In this document: piece by piece, positions 18,213 to 28,280 of the stretch
How positions within the stretch are numbered: position 1 is the stretch's first letter
Layout of the letters: each line of letters opens with the position of its first letter
Source: Acidobacteriaceae bacterium
Lineage (GTDB): Bacteria; Acidobacteriota; Terriglobia; Terriglobales; Acidobacteriaceae
Direction of reading: 5' to 3'
Assembly (NCBI GenBank): GCA_027452245.1
Contig: DAIDGW010000005.1
Location: 1 to 64,000 of the forward strand
Length of the DNA stretch: 64,000 nt
The notes under the pieces: model-generated
The model's database searches: none
The model's input: only the letters and a program-made list of their open reading frames with translations
What the model was told of the DNA's origin: nothing
Program-made: the position numbers and the translations under genes

Positions 18213-19583
18213 ATGCCTGCCAAAACCATCATCGAGCCATTTCGGATCAAGAGCGTCGAACCGATTCGCTGGACAACTCGCGTGCAGCGCGAGCAACTGC
18301 TCGAAGCCGCCTATTACAACCTGTTCCTGCTGCCTGCCGAAGATGTGCTGATTGATCTGCTTACCGACTCCGGCACAGGAGCCATGTCAACGCACCAGTG
18401 GGCAGCCATTATGGAAGGAGACGAAAGCTACGCCGGCAGCAGAAGCTTCGATCACTTCAAGAATTCCATCCAGGACATCTTTGGGTATCGTCACGTAATA
18501 CCAACGCATCAAGGGCGCGCTGCCGAGCGCATCCTTTTCGGTGTGGCCTGCAAGAAAGGCGACGTGGTTCCGAACAATACGCATTTCGATACCACGCGGG
18601 CCAATATCGAATTTGTAGGTGCTGAAGCCGTTGACCTTGTGATTGAGGAGGGAAAGCACCCGGCGTCCACGCATCCTTTCAAAGGCAACATGGACGTTGC
18701 GGCACTCGAATCGCTCATCGAGCGCGTCGGACGCGAGCGCATTCCCCTGGTCATGCTCACCGTCACCAACAACTCTGGCGGCGGACAGCCAGTATCAATG
18801 GAGAACGTCCGCCAAGTCAGCACTGTATGCAGGCGGCACTCGATTCCGCTTTATTTCGACGCCTGCCGCTTCGCCGAGAACGCCTGGTTCATCAAGCTGC
18901 GCGAGAAAGGATATGAACTGAAGACTCCGAAAGAGGTCGCGCAGGAGATGTTCCGCTACGGCGATGGCTGCACCATGTCGGCCAAGAAGGATGGCATGGC
19001 TAACATCGGCGGATTCCTCTGCACGAATAACGACCTTCTTGCCCAACAGGAGAAAGACCTGCTGATCCTTACCGAGGGATATCCCACCTACGGCGGCCTT
19101 GCCGGGCGCGATCTCGAAGCGATCGCCGTCGGCGTGCAGGAATCGCTGGAGGAAGACTATCTGCGCTACCGCATTGCCTCGACCGCCTATTTAGGCAATC
19201 ACATCGCGAGCCAGGGCGTGCCGATCGTCCAGCCGCCTGGAGGCCACGCCATCTATCTCGATGCCCGTGCCTTCCTGCCCCACATTCCTCCGGATCAATT
19301 TCCGGGAGTAGCACTGGCCTGCGAACTCTATCTCGAAGGCGGAATTCGCAGCGTAGAGATCGGTGCGCTGATGTTCGCGAATGCCGCGAAAATGGACCTC
19401 GTCCGCCTCGCGATCCCTCGGCGTGTCTACACCCAAAGTCACATCGATTATGTCGTGGAAGTTATTCTCGAGGTCTGGAAGAACCGGGGAAACATTCCTG
19501 GGATGAAGCTCACGTATGAAGCGCCATTCCTGCGGCATTTCACCGCTCACCTCGAGCCAGCGAGGGTTGCGGTGGCGGGTTAG
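18213..19583 (+). CDS. tnaA: Tryptophanase (tryptophan indole-lyase)
   Basis: A PLP-dependent beta-eliminating lyase of 456 residues, splitting tryptophan to indole, pyruvate and ammonia. The PLP lysine is in CTMSAKKDGMANIGG (about residue 257). The closest alternative is tyrosine phenol-lyase, whose substrate-binding Arg381 sits in an ERG motif; here the same position (about 381) is Ile in SVEIG, as in tryptophanases, and the C-terminal RHFTAHL matches TnaA. I use the ATG at 18213, preceded by AAGGA, rather than the longer frame at 18180. The P5C dehydrogenase gene follows in the same direction, suggesting an amino-acid catabolic unit. No TnaC-type leader peptide was recognised upstream. Confidence 0.9.
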   Translation: MPAKTIIEPFRIKSVEPIRWTTRVQREQLLEAAYYNLFLLPAEDVLIDLLTDSGTGAMSTHQWAAIMEGDESYAGSRSFDHFKNSIQDIFGYRHVIPTHQGRAAERILFGVACKKGDVVPNNTHFDTTRANIEFVGAEAVDLVIEEGKHPASTHPFKGNMDVAALESLIERVGRERIPLVMLTVTNNSGGGQPVSMENVRQVSTVCRRHSIPLYFDACRFAENAWFIKLREKGYELKTPKEVAQEMFRYGDGCTMSAKKDGMANIGGFLCTNNDLLAQQEKDLLILTEGYPTYGGLAGRDLEAIAVGVQESLEEDYLRYRIASTAYLGNHIASQGVPIVQPPGGHAIYLDARAFLPHIPPDQFPGVALACELYLEGGIRSVEIGALMFANAAKMDLVRLAIPRRVYTQSHIDYVVEVILEVWKNRGNIPGMKLTYEAPFLRHFTAHLEPARVAVAG

Positions 19584-19694
19584 CGCGAGCGTCTGAATTC
19601 ACGCGCTTTCAAAGCCTTCCCTGCGTGTTTCCGGGGTGTAAACTAATCTAAGTCCTATATCCTGAATTATTTCTCTTGGAAAGGAATTCTCCCC

Positions 19695-21290
<1,596 letters not shown>

Positions 21291-21304
21291 CCGCCTTGAC
21301 TGAG

Positions 21305-21334
21305 GAGGCGCGGCGCCTGCCGCGCCTCTTAAAT
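21305..21334 (+). terminator. Hairpin terminator after pruA
   Basis: A perfect 10-bp GC-rich stem (21305-21314 with 21319-21328), a GCCT loop and a weak T-rich tail TTAAATTTT. It sits 14 bp past the pruA stop and upstream of the M28 peptidase gene. Confidence 0.65.
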
Positions 21335-21379
21335 TTTGCAAGTGGCAGAAAAATAGATCATCCAGAACGGAGCCGAATC

Positions 21380-23083
21380 ATGAAGCTGCGTTTGTGGTTT
21401 TGTGGCGTTGTCTCTCTTGCGTTGTCCTGCTCTCTGTTCGCCCAGAATTCTTCCGATCACTCAGCTATCCAGGTTGCGGAGAAGACCATCTCTCCGGAGC
21501 AGATTCGCGCGCATATCCGTTTCTTGTCTGACAGCTTGTTGCAGGGCCGCGCGCCGGGAACTTCCGGATACGATATTGCCGCCAAATATGTCGCGAGTGA
21601 ACTGGAAGGGATGGGGCTGCATCCTGGCGTTTCTGGCGGATGGTATCAGCCGGTACCTTTGGCGAAAGCGGTGACCGATCCTAAGGCGAGTTCGCTGGAA
21701 CTCACAATCAACGGCAAACAAGAAACTTTGACCGACGGGAAGGATTATGTGCTCTCGACCCGGTTTGCCAGCCCCGCGCCGAATGATGCCACCAGAGTCG
21801 AAAGCGACGTCAGCGCTCCCCTTGTATTTGTGGGCTTCGGAGTAACCGCTCCTGAGCAGAAATACGACGATTATGCCGGCGTCGACGTGGAAGGCAAGAT
21901 CGTCGTCAGCATTTATGGCGCACCGCCATCATTTCCATCCACGGTGCGGGCGTACTACTCTGATGGGATCGTCAAGGCGAAGAACGCTGTGTCCCGTGGC
22001 GCGCTTGGAGAAATCTCGATCATGCTGCCGGAGGATTGGAAACGCTATCCGTGGGATTGGATTGTACCGCAGATTCAGGTCGGCGAAATGCACTGGCTCG
22101 ACAGGAAGGGTGTACCCCACGACTTCTTCCCGCAACTGCGTGGCAATGCATTCCTGAGCGAAAAGGGGGCAGAAACGCTATTCACAGGCGCTCCGCAGAG
22201 TCTGGGTCAGGTATTCGCAACGGCTCGCGCCGGCAAACCGCAGGCCTTTGCTTTGTCCGCCAGCGCGCATATTCACACGGTGGCCCATGAAACTGTCATT
22301 CACAGTCCGAATATCGTGGCGGAGCTGAAGGGATCGGATCCTGATCTGCGTGATCAATACGTCGTTTATACCGCGCACGTGGATCATCTCGGGGTTTGCC
22401 CCGCGATCAATGGCGACAATGTCTGTCACGGCGCGCTCGACAATGCCTCTGGAACTTCAACCCTGCTGGAAATCGCCCGTGCCTATGCGAACTTGCCGAA
22501 GCCGCCACGGCTTTCAGTATTGTTTGTGTTTGTGACCGGCGAAGAAATGGGACTGCTCGGCTCCGATTACTTTGCTCATTTTCCGACCGTGCCTCTGCCA
22601 TCGATTGTGGCCAATGTGAATATTGACGGTGCACCCGGCAGCTATTTCGCCATGAAAGATGTTGTGGCTCTCGGCGCAGAGCATTCGAGTTTGGGTGCGG
22701 TCGTCGATTCCTCAGCTAAAGAACTGGGTTACGCCGTGAGCCCCGATCCCATGCCCGAGGAAGTGGCATTTATCCGCAGCGATCAGTATTCGTTCGTATT
22801 GCAGGGCGTGCCGGCCGTCGATGTGGAAGATGGAATCCATGCAACCGATCCCAGGATCGACGGGCTCAAAGTAATCAAAACGTGGCTGGTCACACGCTAC
22901 CATACACCGCTCGACAGCATGGATCAGCCTATTGATTTCACTGCCATGGCTAAAGGCGCAGTGATGAACTTCCTCATCGGATACGACGTGGCACAGCAAG
23001 CGCAAGCGCCCACGTGGAATGCCGGGGACTTCTTCGGGACCACCTACGGTCCAAAACACACCGCAGCTGGAGCCGGAAAGTAG
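21380..23083 (+). CDS. Secreted M28-family zinc aminopeptidase with PA-type insert
   Basis: A 567-residue exported metallopeptidase. The signal peptide is MKLRLWFCGVVSLALSCSLFAQ. A PA-like inserted domain lies at about 150-300 (LVFVGFGVTAPEQKYDDYAG). The M28 catalytic domain has the ligands YTAHVDHLGV (His/Asp near 331-333), CHGALDNASGTSTLLE, the GEE catalytic Glu in VTGEEMGLLGS (about 386) and NVNIDGAPG. Likely substrates are N-terminal residues of exogenous peptides. The ATG at 21380 is chosen because it gives the signal peptide; the open frame extends upstream through the terminator hairpin. It is followed by a strong terminator. Confidence 0.88.
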   Translation: MKLRLWFCGVVSLALSCSLFAQNSSDHSAIQVAEKTISPEQIRAHIRFLSDSLLQGRAPGTSGYDIAAKYVASELEGMGLHPGVSGGWYQPVPLAKAVTDPKASSLELTINGKQETLTDGKDYVLSTRFASPAPNDATRVESDVSAPLVFVGFGVTAPEQKYDDYAGVDVEGKIVVSIYGAPPSFPSTVRAYYSDGIVKAKNAVSRGALGEISIMLPEDWKRYPWDWIVPQIQVGEMHWLDRKGVPHDFFPQLRGNAFLSEKGAETLFTGAPQSLGQVFATARAGKPQAFALSASAHIHTVAHETVIHSPNIVAELKGSDPDLRDQYVVYTAHVDHLGVCPAINGDNVCHGALDNASGTSTLLEIARAYANLPKPPRLSVLFVFVTGEEMGLLGSDYFAHFPTVPLPSIVANVNIDGAPGSYFAMKDVVALGAEHSSLGAVVDSSAKELGYAVSPDPMPEEVAFIRSDQYSFVLQGVPAVDVEDGIHATDPRIDGLKVIKTWLVTRYHTPLDSMDQPIDFTAMAKGAVMNFLIGYDVAQQAQAPTWNAGDFFGTTYGPKHTAAGAGK

Positions 23084-23100
23084 GAGTGCGTTGAGATGGA

Positions 23101-23129
23101 AAGACCGTCCCGAGAAGGACGGTCTTTTT
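23101..23129 (+). terminator. Rho-independent terminator after the M28 peptidase gene
   Basis: A 10-bp perfect stem AAGACCGTCC / GGACGGTCTT with the 6-nt loop CGAGAA, running into a stretch of five T at 23125-23129. The stem also separates this gene from the convergent LuxR-type regulator. Confidence 0.88.
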
Positions 23130-23151
23130 GTGATTGTTGAGGCCTGAAGAT

Positions 23152-23829
23152 CTACTGCGCAACTCCGGCCGGAGGTTGCTGCGGAACGGTGGTTGCGGCG
23201 GTTGCGGCCGCGGCCTCATTCAGGATTCGGTGATGAATCGTGAACAACGCGAGTTCCAGCCGGTCGGAAACGCCAATTTTGTCATAGACGTTGCGCAGGT
23301 AGTTTTTGATGACCTGCTCGGTCGTCCCCAGCTGCGAGGCGATCTCTTTGTTCTTGTAGCCCTGAACGATTAAGGCGACGATGCGCAGTTCTTTGGCTGT
23401 GAGGCGGTCGCGCACGCGCAGTCCCACCATATCGTTCTCGGTGAGCTCGCTGGGCACGGCAACATCCTGCACCCACGTCTCGCCCCGCGCCACTTTGCGA
23501 ACGCAATCGACAAGCGCGGAACTGGTCACGTTGCGATAAACGACCCCATGCGCGCCATTGGACATATGACGCTGGGCGCTTTCGCCCGTATCGGCCAGAA
23601 TGACGACGCGGGTCTTCGCCCGGTTCGCAGCCTGTACGATCGCGGCAAAATCATTGTGAAAACCCGCGGCCACAACCAGCACAGCCGCGCGGAACTTGTC
23701 GAGCGCCATGAACATCTGCTCGGGTGTTTGAGCTTGAGCGACGATTCGCATCTCGTCTTCGACGGCGAGAACTTTCGCGATTCCCGCCCGGAAGATCGCC
23801 TGGTTATCTGCCAGAATCAGTTTGAGCAT
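23152..23829 (-). CDS. LuxR/NarL-type regulator with degenerate receiver domain
   Basis: A 225-residue protein with the layout of a NarL-family response regulator: a receiver-like domain (about 1-120), a linker, then a LuxR HTH at about 140-205 (LTAKELRIVALIVQGYKNKE, IKNYLRNVYDKIGVSDR). The phosphoacceptor position, normally Asp in a LLLD strand, is Ala (about residue 54 in VLVVAAGF), and the usual switch Lys (GYLLKD) is replaced in GVVYRN. Phosphorylation by a histidine kinase is therefore unlikely. The tail after 205 is Ala/Pro/Gln-rich. No kinase gene is adjacent. A PilZ gene lies 19 bp upstream on the same strand. Confidence 0.85.
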   Translation of the reverse strand: MLKLILADNQAIFRAGIAKVLAVEDEMRIVAQAQTPEQMFMALDKFRAAVLVVAAGFHNDFAAIVQAANRAKTRVVILADTGESAQRHMSNGAHGVVYRNVTSSALVDCVRKVARGETWVQDVAVPSELTENDMVGLRVRDRLTAKELRIVALIVQGYKNKEIASQLGTTEQVIKNYLRNVYDKIGVSDRLELALFTIHHRILNEAAAATAATTVPQQPPAGVAQ

Positions 23830-23848
23830 GTTATCTGGGCTCCAAATG

Positions 23849-24226
23849 TCAGGAGTTCCTGACGAACTCGTATGAATCGATCACGCAGGCCACGCCGCGT
23901 CCTTCGCTGGTCTTGTTCTCATCGGTGCGGACGACACGTCCCTTGCACTGAATGGTCACGTTTTCCAGGCCACCGGTCATCTCCGGCGGAAGAGTGATTT
24001 CGAACTCCACAGGCGAGCCAACATCCAGAGAGGCATCGGCGCGAATGTAGACGCCCGCTGCGCTGAGATCTCCTGTAACGCCCTTGGCCTCGCCGCTGGT
24101 TTCTGCCTGATGAATCTTTATCGGCAAATGCAGGGGAAATCTTTTCCCGGTCCGTGCTTCTTCGGACACAAGTCCTCCTCGACAGGTCACGTCACCTTTC
24201 GGTTCAGCTGAGGTCGACGCCGTCAA
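23849..24226 (-). CDS. PilZ domain protein (cyclic-di-GMP binding)
   Basis: A 125-residue single-domain PilZ protein. The c-di-GMP signature is intact: an Arg-rich box RTGKRF (about 26-31) and, about 25 residues later, DLSAAGVYI (D/NxSxxG). The rest is the expected beta-barrel (VEFEITLPPEM, CKGRVVRT, RGVACVID). It probably acts as a cytoplasmic adaptor whose partner is unknown. It is followed 19 bp later by the LuxR-type regulator, an arrangement suggesting a phosphorylation-independent, second-messenger-linked output; this is inference. An HD-GYP phosphodiesterase-like gene lies 2 kb away. Confidence 0.85.
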   Translation of the reverse strand: MTASTSAEPKGDVTCRGGLVSEEARTGKRFPLHLPIKIHQAETSGEAKGVTGDLSAAGVYIRADASLDVGSPVEFEITLPPEMTGGLENVTIQCKGRVVRTDENKTSEGRGVACVIDSYEFVRNS

Positions 24227-24460
24227 ACCGAGCGCCAGACGCGCCCTGTGGCGTATCTGGGGCTCCGGCAGCGGTTATATCACGGATGACGCTGGTATAA
24301 AAGCCTGATAACACACTTAGTTAAGGGTGAAGCAGGTTCGCGGCGCTCCAGGCCCATGCGCTTTGCCCGATCGTACTGGCCGGCGGTCTTATACCCGAGG
24401 AATTCTCTAACGTGCTAGTGTGGACTCATAGCCTCACGTCGATCTTGAGGAAGGGGCATC

Positions 24461-25999
24461 ATGTCGAGCCTCCAGAGTCGGGTTGTAATTTCTGCAAATA
24501 TTGTCTTACTTCTTTTGCTTCTATCAGTTAGAGGCGTGTTGGCACAGCCATCTGCTCCCGCGGATGCCGCTGCTTCAGGCGCCTCCGCCACAGGCGCTTC
24601 CAGTGCGGAGCAGGCAAAGTCCTCTCCGAAGCCGCAAACGCCAACCCCGGCTTCGGCGTCTACCGGACGGACGGATGTCTTGGCTCAGTTCAACGGAGCC
24701 CTTGAGGATTTGGCCGCTAAAGTCTCTCCGGCAGTAGTGCAAATTCTTGTCACCGGCTTCGGACCTCTGGAAGAACATCAACACTCAGACACAGCTCTGA
24801 TCGTCCGGCAACACGCCGTGGGATCCGGAGTGATTGTCGATTCCGACGGATACATCATGACGAATGCCCATGTCGTCGAAGGGGCGCAGCGGATTCAAGT
24901 CGCGCTCCCGCTACCAGATGGCGATTCTTCTGGTCGGGTGCCGGAGGGCCGGCGGCGCATTCTGGAAGCGCACTTGATCGGATCGCACAAAGCAACCGAT
25001 CTGGCACTGCTCAAAGTGGATCAAAAAGGTCTGCCGACATTGCCGCTGCTGGCGAATGAACGTCCCCGGGTAGGGCAGTTGGTCTTTGCGATCGGCAGTC
25101 CCGAAGGATTGCAGAACTCGGTCACCATGGGCGTGATCAGCGCTCTGGCACGGCAGCCGGATCCAACCAAAGCCATGGCATACATCCAAACCGACGCTCC
25201 CATCAATCCGGGAAACAGTGGTGGGCCGTTAGTCGATATGAACGGCGAAGTTGTCGGGCTCAATACTTTCATTCTTTCGGAAGGTGGAGGTAGCGAAGGT
25301 TTGGGGTTCGCCATTCCTGCGCGTGTCGTGGACTTCGTCTACAAAAGCTTGCGTAAGTATGGGCATGTGCATCGCGTGGAAATCGGCGCGGGAGCGCAGG
25401 CCATCTCGCCAACATTAGCCGAGGCTCTGCACCTGCAGCAGTCCTGGGGAGTGATCATCGATGATGTGAAACCCAATGGTCCGGCTGCGTCGGCCGGGGT
25501 GAAGATCCAGGACATCGTGGTTGCCGCCGATGATCGCCGTGTTGACACTCTACCTTCGCTTTCGGCCGCTCTGTATCTGCATCCGCTCGATCAACTTTTG
25601 AAACTGGAAGTTCTTCGCGGCTCCGAGCACAAGATCTTCTACATTCCGGCGGTCGAACATCACGACAAGATGGATCAGTTGCTCGACTCCGCCAATCCCG
25701 AGCAGAGCCTGATTTCACGATTGGGCATTTTGGCCGTCGATCTTACAGGAGACCTGCACTCGATTACCGAAGACCTGCGTATCCCGTCGGGAGTGTTAGT
25801 CGTGGGGCGCACGGCGGACTTGATCCTGCCGGAAAGTGGCTTGCAGGCTGGCGATGTGATTCATGAACTGAACCAGACTCCGATTGATTCGATGGCGACG
25901 CTGCGGGCTGCCGTGCATGCGCTCAAACCCGGTGATCCGGTCGCGATCCAGGTGGAGCGCGAAGGTGGCTTTCTTTATTTGAGTTTTGAGATGGATTAA
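24461..25999 (+). CDS. degP: HtrA/DegP-type periplasmic serine protease with two PDZ domains
   Basis: A 512-residue envelope protease or chaperone. The signal peptide or anchor is at 10-29, followed by an Ala/Ser/Pro-rich linker to about 70. The trypsin-like domain has the triad His near 137 (TNAHVVEG), Asp near 179 (ATDLALLKV) and Ser near 252 (PGNSGGPLV). Two PDZ domains follow (GVIIDDVKPNGPAASAGVKI at about 328-347 and ILPESGLQAGDVIHELNQ at about 455). A GAGGAAGGGG ribosome-binding site precedes the ATG. It is convergent with the HD-GYP gene, only 5 bp apart. It could equally be a DegQ/DegS-like paralogue. Confidence 0.9.
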   Translation: MSSLQSRVVISANIVLLLLLLSVRGVLAQPSAPADAAASGASATGASSAEQAKSSPKPQTPTPASASTGRTDVLAQFNGALEDLAAKVSPAVVQILVTGFGPLEEHQHSDTALIVRQHAVGSGVIVDSDGYIMTNAHVVEGAQRIQVALPLPDGDSSGRVPEGRRRILEAHLIGSHKATDLALLKVDQKGLPTLPLLANERPRVGQLVFAIGSPEGLQNSVTMGVISALARQPDPTKAMAYIQTDAPINPGNSGGPLVDMNGEVVGLNTFILSEGGGSEGLGFAIPARVVDFVYKSLRKYGHVHRVEIGAGAQAISPTLAEALHLQQSWGVIIDDVKPNGPAASAGVKIQDIVVAADDRRVDTLPSLSAALYLHPLDQLLKLEVLRGSEHKIFYIPAVEHHDKMDQLLDSANPEQSLISRLGILAVDLTGDLHSITEDLRIPSGVLVVGRTADLILPESGLQAGDVIHELNQTPIDSMATLRAAVHALKPGDPVAIQVEREGGFLYLSFEMD

Positions 26000-26004
26000 G
26001 AGTT

Positions 26005-27933
26005 TTACGCGCCTGCCGAGGCTGACAGCGGAACCCGGCTGGCCTCTTCGATTGCGGTTCCAAGTTGATCGGTCAACGAGACGAATGCTCGAAGATCATC
26101 GGCCGTGAATGCATCTTGAGTGACTCGATAGAGCGCAACCACTGCGGCGATGTTCGAACTGCCGCCCAGAGGAATTGCCAGCGCTGAACGAAGCGTGCTG
26201 AATTTCGTCGAATCGTTCAGGTATCCCGGTTCGACGGAAGGGTTTCCATTCAGGATCGGCTTCTCATTTTGCGCTACCCATCCCGAAAGACCTTCGCCGA
26301 GAGGAATCCGCAAAGAGGAAAACAGAGGCGTGTTTACGCCGCGCACGAACGCAGGTACAAGCACATCTCCTTGCGGCAGATAAACAGCCAAGGCGTCGTG
26401 CGGAAGCAGATGCTCCACTCGCCTAGCCAGTAATGACAACAAATCTTCGAGATGGACACGAGCACCGGATCGGGCGAGTTGCAGCAGCGACTCGCGTTCT
26501 TCTCTTGCTCTCTGAATGCGCTGTTCCGGGTCAGAGAATGCGGCTGGATGGGTTGGGGCTGGCGCGGACTCGGCAAAACCCGCCGCTGGCGCGGATCCGC
26601 GCTCGACTTTGATTTCAGTGGAAAGCTTCGGCGGCGCTTGCAACGGCTCGGCATGCGCCATCTTCTCCAGTTCGATATACCGCTGTTGCAGAACTCTCAC
26701 CACGCGTGGATCAAAACTGTTACCAGCTTCAGATGCGACTTTTGCCATCGCTTCATCCAGAGGAAGAGCTTTGCGGTATTGGCGATCGCTGGCCAGAGCG
26801 TCCAGACAATCGACGGCGGCCAGAATGCGGGCGCCAATTGGGATTCCGTCGCCTTTCAGTCCTGCCGGATACCCGCTGCCATCCCATTTTTCATGATGTG
26901 CCCGCACGATCGGAACCACAGGATACGGAAAATCCACCTGCTCGAGAATCTCCGCGCCCACGATGGGATGGATTTTCATCTTCTCGAATTCTTCCGGCGT
27001 GAGCTTGCCGGGTTTCGAAATGATGTGCTCGGGAACCGCCAGCTTGCCGATATCGTGCAGAACTGCCGCGGCCCGCAGCGCTTCAATTTCATCCGTATTC
27101 AAACCCAACTCTTTGCCGACTTCAATGGCATACACGCGTACTCGCTGCAGATGCTCGCCCGTAGTCTGATCTTTGGCTTCGATCGCGAGAGCCAACGCTT
27201 CGATGGTGCGCAAGTGCAGCTTTGATACCTGCTCGGCATGCTTCTTCTCGTTATCCAGCTTTTCCAGATACAAGCGGTACGAGCGGTACATCAGGTAAAT
27301 CGGGGGCAGTACCAGCAGGGAAGACTGCCATCCGATATGCCGGTTCAGAAAATCGACTAATCCTGCCAGTGCCGCACCCACGAGATAGTAGGGAAAGGAC
27401 CAGAGATAGGAATCGGACCAAACCTTGGCGACCGGTTTCTCTTCCGTGAGGCTGATGATCAGCGACATGGCTACCGTGTTGCACCCGAAGTGCGTAATCG
27501 CCGCCGCCAGCAATGCCACCGGACCGACTCCGTGCAGCACATCCGCAGCTACGATCCAGTACGCCATGTAGGCCGCTGCGCTGCACAACGTTACTTGCGA
27601 GAGGTTGAAGACGAGTTGAATCCATCGCAACTGTCGCGCCGGCTTCCAGTAGAACTGCGTCAAGGTCCCCACCAGTCCCAGCAGCAGGGTCTCCGGGAGG
27701 CTCATTTCGAGCACGCCAATCAAAGTGAAAAGAAAGTTCACCGAGAGCGTGCCCTCGATTCCCGGCAGACTCACTTTGAGCGAGGACGCGAGCATCACCG
27801 CGATCAGATAGCAGGCCAGTTTGATGGGATCGCTTGAGTTCCAGTGAGCGAACGCGAAAACACAGCAGATTACGGCGGCGACGGCCGTGATGGCGATGAA
27901 CACACGTGCGCCGAACTGGAGCGAGCGGGACAT
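26005..27933 (-). CDS. Membrane HD-GYP phosphodiesterase-type protein with C-terminal GAF domain
   Basis: A 642-residue signalling protein. The N-terminal membrane domain has about six segments (to about 220), followed by a short coiled coil and then the HD-GYP domain with LHDIGKLAVP (HD near 292) and HHEKWDGSGYPAGL (GYP near 354). HD-GYP proteins typically hydrolyse cyclic-di-GMP. After a Pro/Ala linker comes a GAF domain at about 480-630 (PLGEGLSGWVAQNEKPILNG), a likely ligand or redox sensor placed after the catalytic domain rather than before it. The motif residues look intact, so catalysis is plausible. Confidence 0.88.
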   Translation of the reverse strand: MSRSLQFGARVFIAITAVAAVICCVFAFAHWNSSDPIKLACYLIAVMLASSLKVSLPGIEGTLSVNFLFTLIGVLEMSLPETLLLGLVGTLTQFYWKPARQLRWIQLVFNLSQVTLCSAAAYMAYWIVAADVLHGVGPVALLAAAITHFGCNTVAMSLIISLTEEKPVAKVWSDSYLWSFPYYLVGAALAGLVDFLNRHIGWQSSLLVLPPIYLMYRSYRLYLEKLDNEKKHAEQVSKLHLRTIEALALAIEAKDQTTGEHLQRVRVYAIEVGKELGLNTDEIEALRAAAVLHDIGKLAVPEHIISKPGKLTPEEFEKMKIHPIVGAEILEQVDFPYPVVPIVRAHHEKWDGSGYPAGLKGDGIPIGARILAAVDCLDALASDRQYRKALPLDEAMAKVASEAGNSFDPRVVRVLQQRYIELEKMAHAEPLQAPPKLSTEIKVERGSAPAAGFAESAPAPTHPAAFSDPEQRIQRAREERESLLQLARSGARVHLEDLLSLLARRVEHLLPHDALAVYLPQGDVLVPAFVRGVNTPLFSSLRIPLGEGLSGWVAQNEKPILNGNPSVEPGYLNDSTKFSTLRSALAIPLGGSSNIAAVVALYRVTQDAFTADDLRAFVSLTDQLGTAIEEASRVPLSASAGA

Positions 27934-28280
27934 GCAGAAAGAGTTCTTTGATTTTCCCCTGTCGTTAGAACGGCTGTCGTGCGGAAAGTTTACCCATTAG
28001 TTACTGTGGTGTTCTCCTTTTGGATCAATAACTTACGTATATATTTAGAACGAATTTTTAGGTGTTCCAAAGCCGGACTGTTGAATTTTGCCGCATTCGC
28101 TTGGGACATTCTGTCCCTGTCCCACGTGTGTGCGCCAATCTGTCCCACGTCTCTGGTGCGAAACTCCCGCAAGTTGTTGAATTTCAACGCACCGAGGTCG
28201 GCCAAATTGGAACCGAACCTGCACTTTCATACCTCGCAGTGGGGTTACCCAAGTTTGAAAAGAGCCCAGTCGAGGGGATT
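27934..28280. other. Intergenic region upstream of the subtilase gene
   Basis: There are 347 bases without a convincing gene. An AT-rich stretch at 28020-28047 (TTGGAT, then TATATTTA) could be a promoter for the subtilase, though the spacing is not ideal. Further on are a small palindrome GGGACA-TTC-TGTCCC (28108-28122), two copies of TGTCCCACGT, and two similar TTGAATTT segments near 28080 and 28178. These may be regulatory; nothing recognisable as an RNA gene was seen. The subtilase frame stays open through much of this region, but the signal peptide at 28281 marks the real start. Confidence 0.4.
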
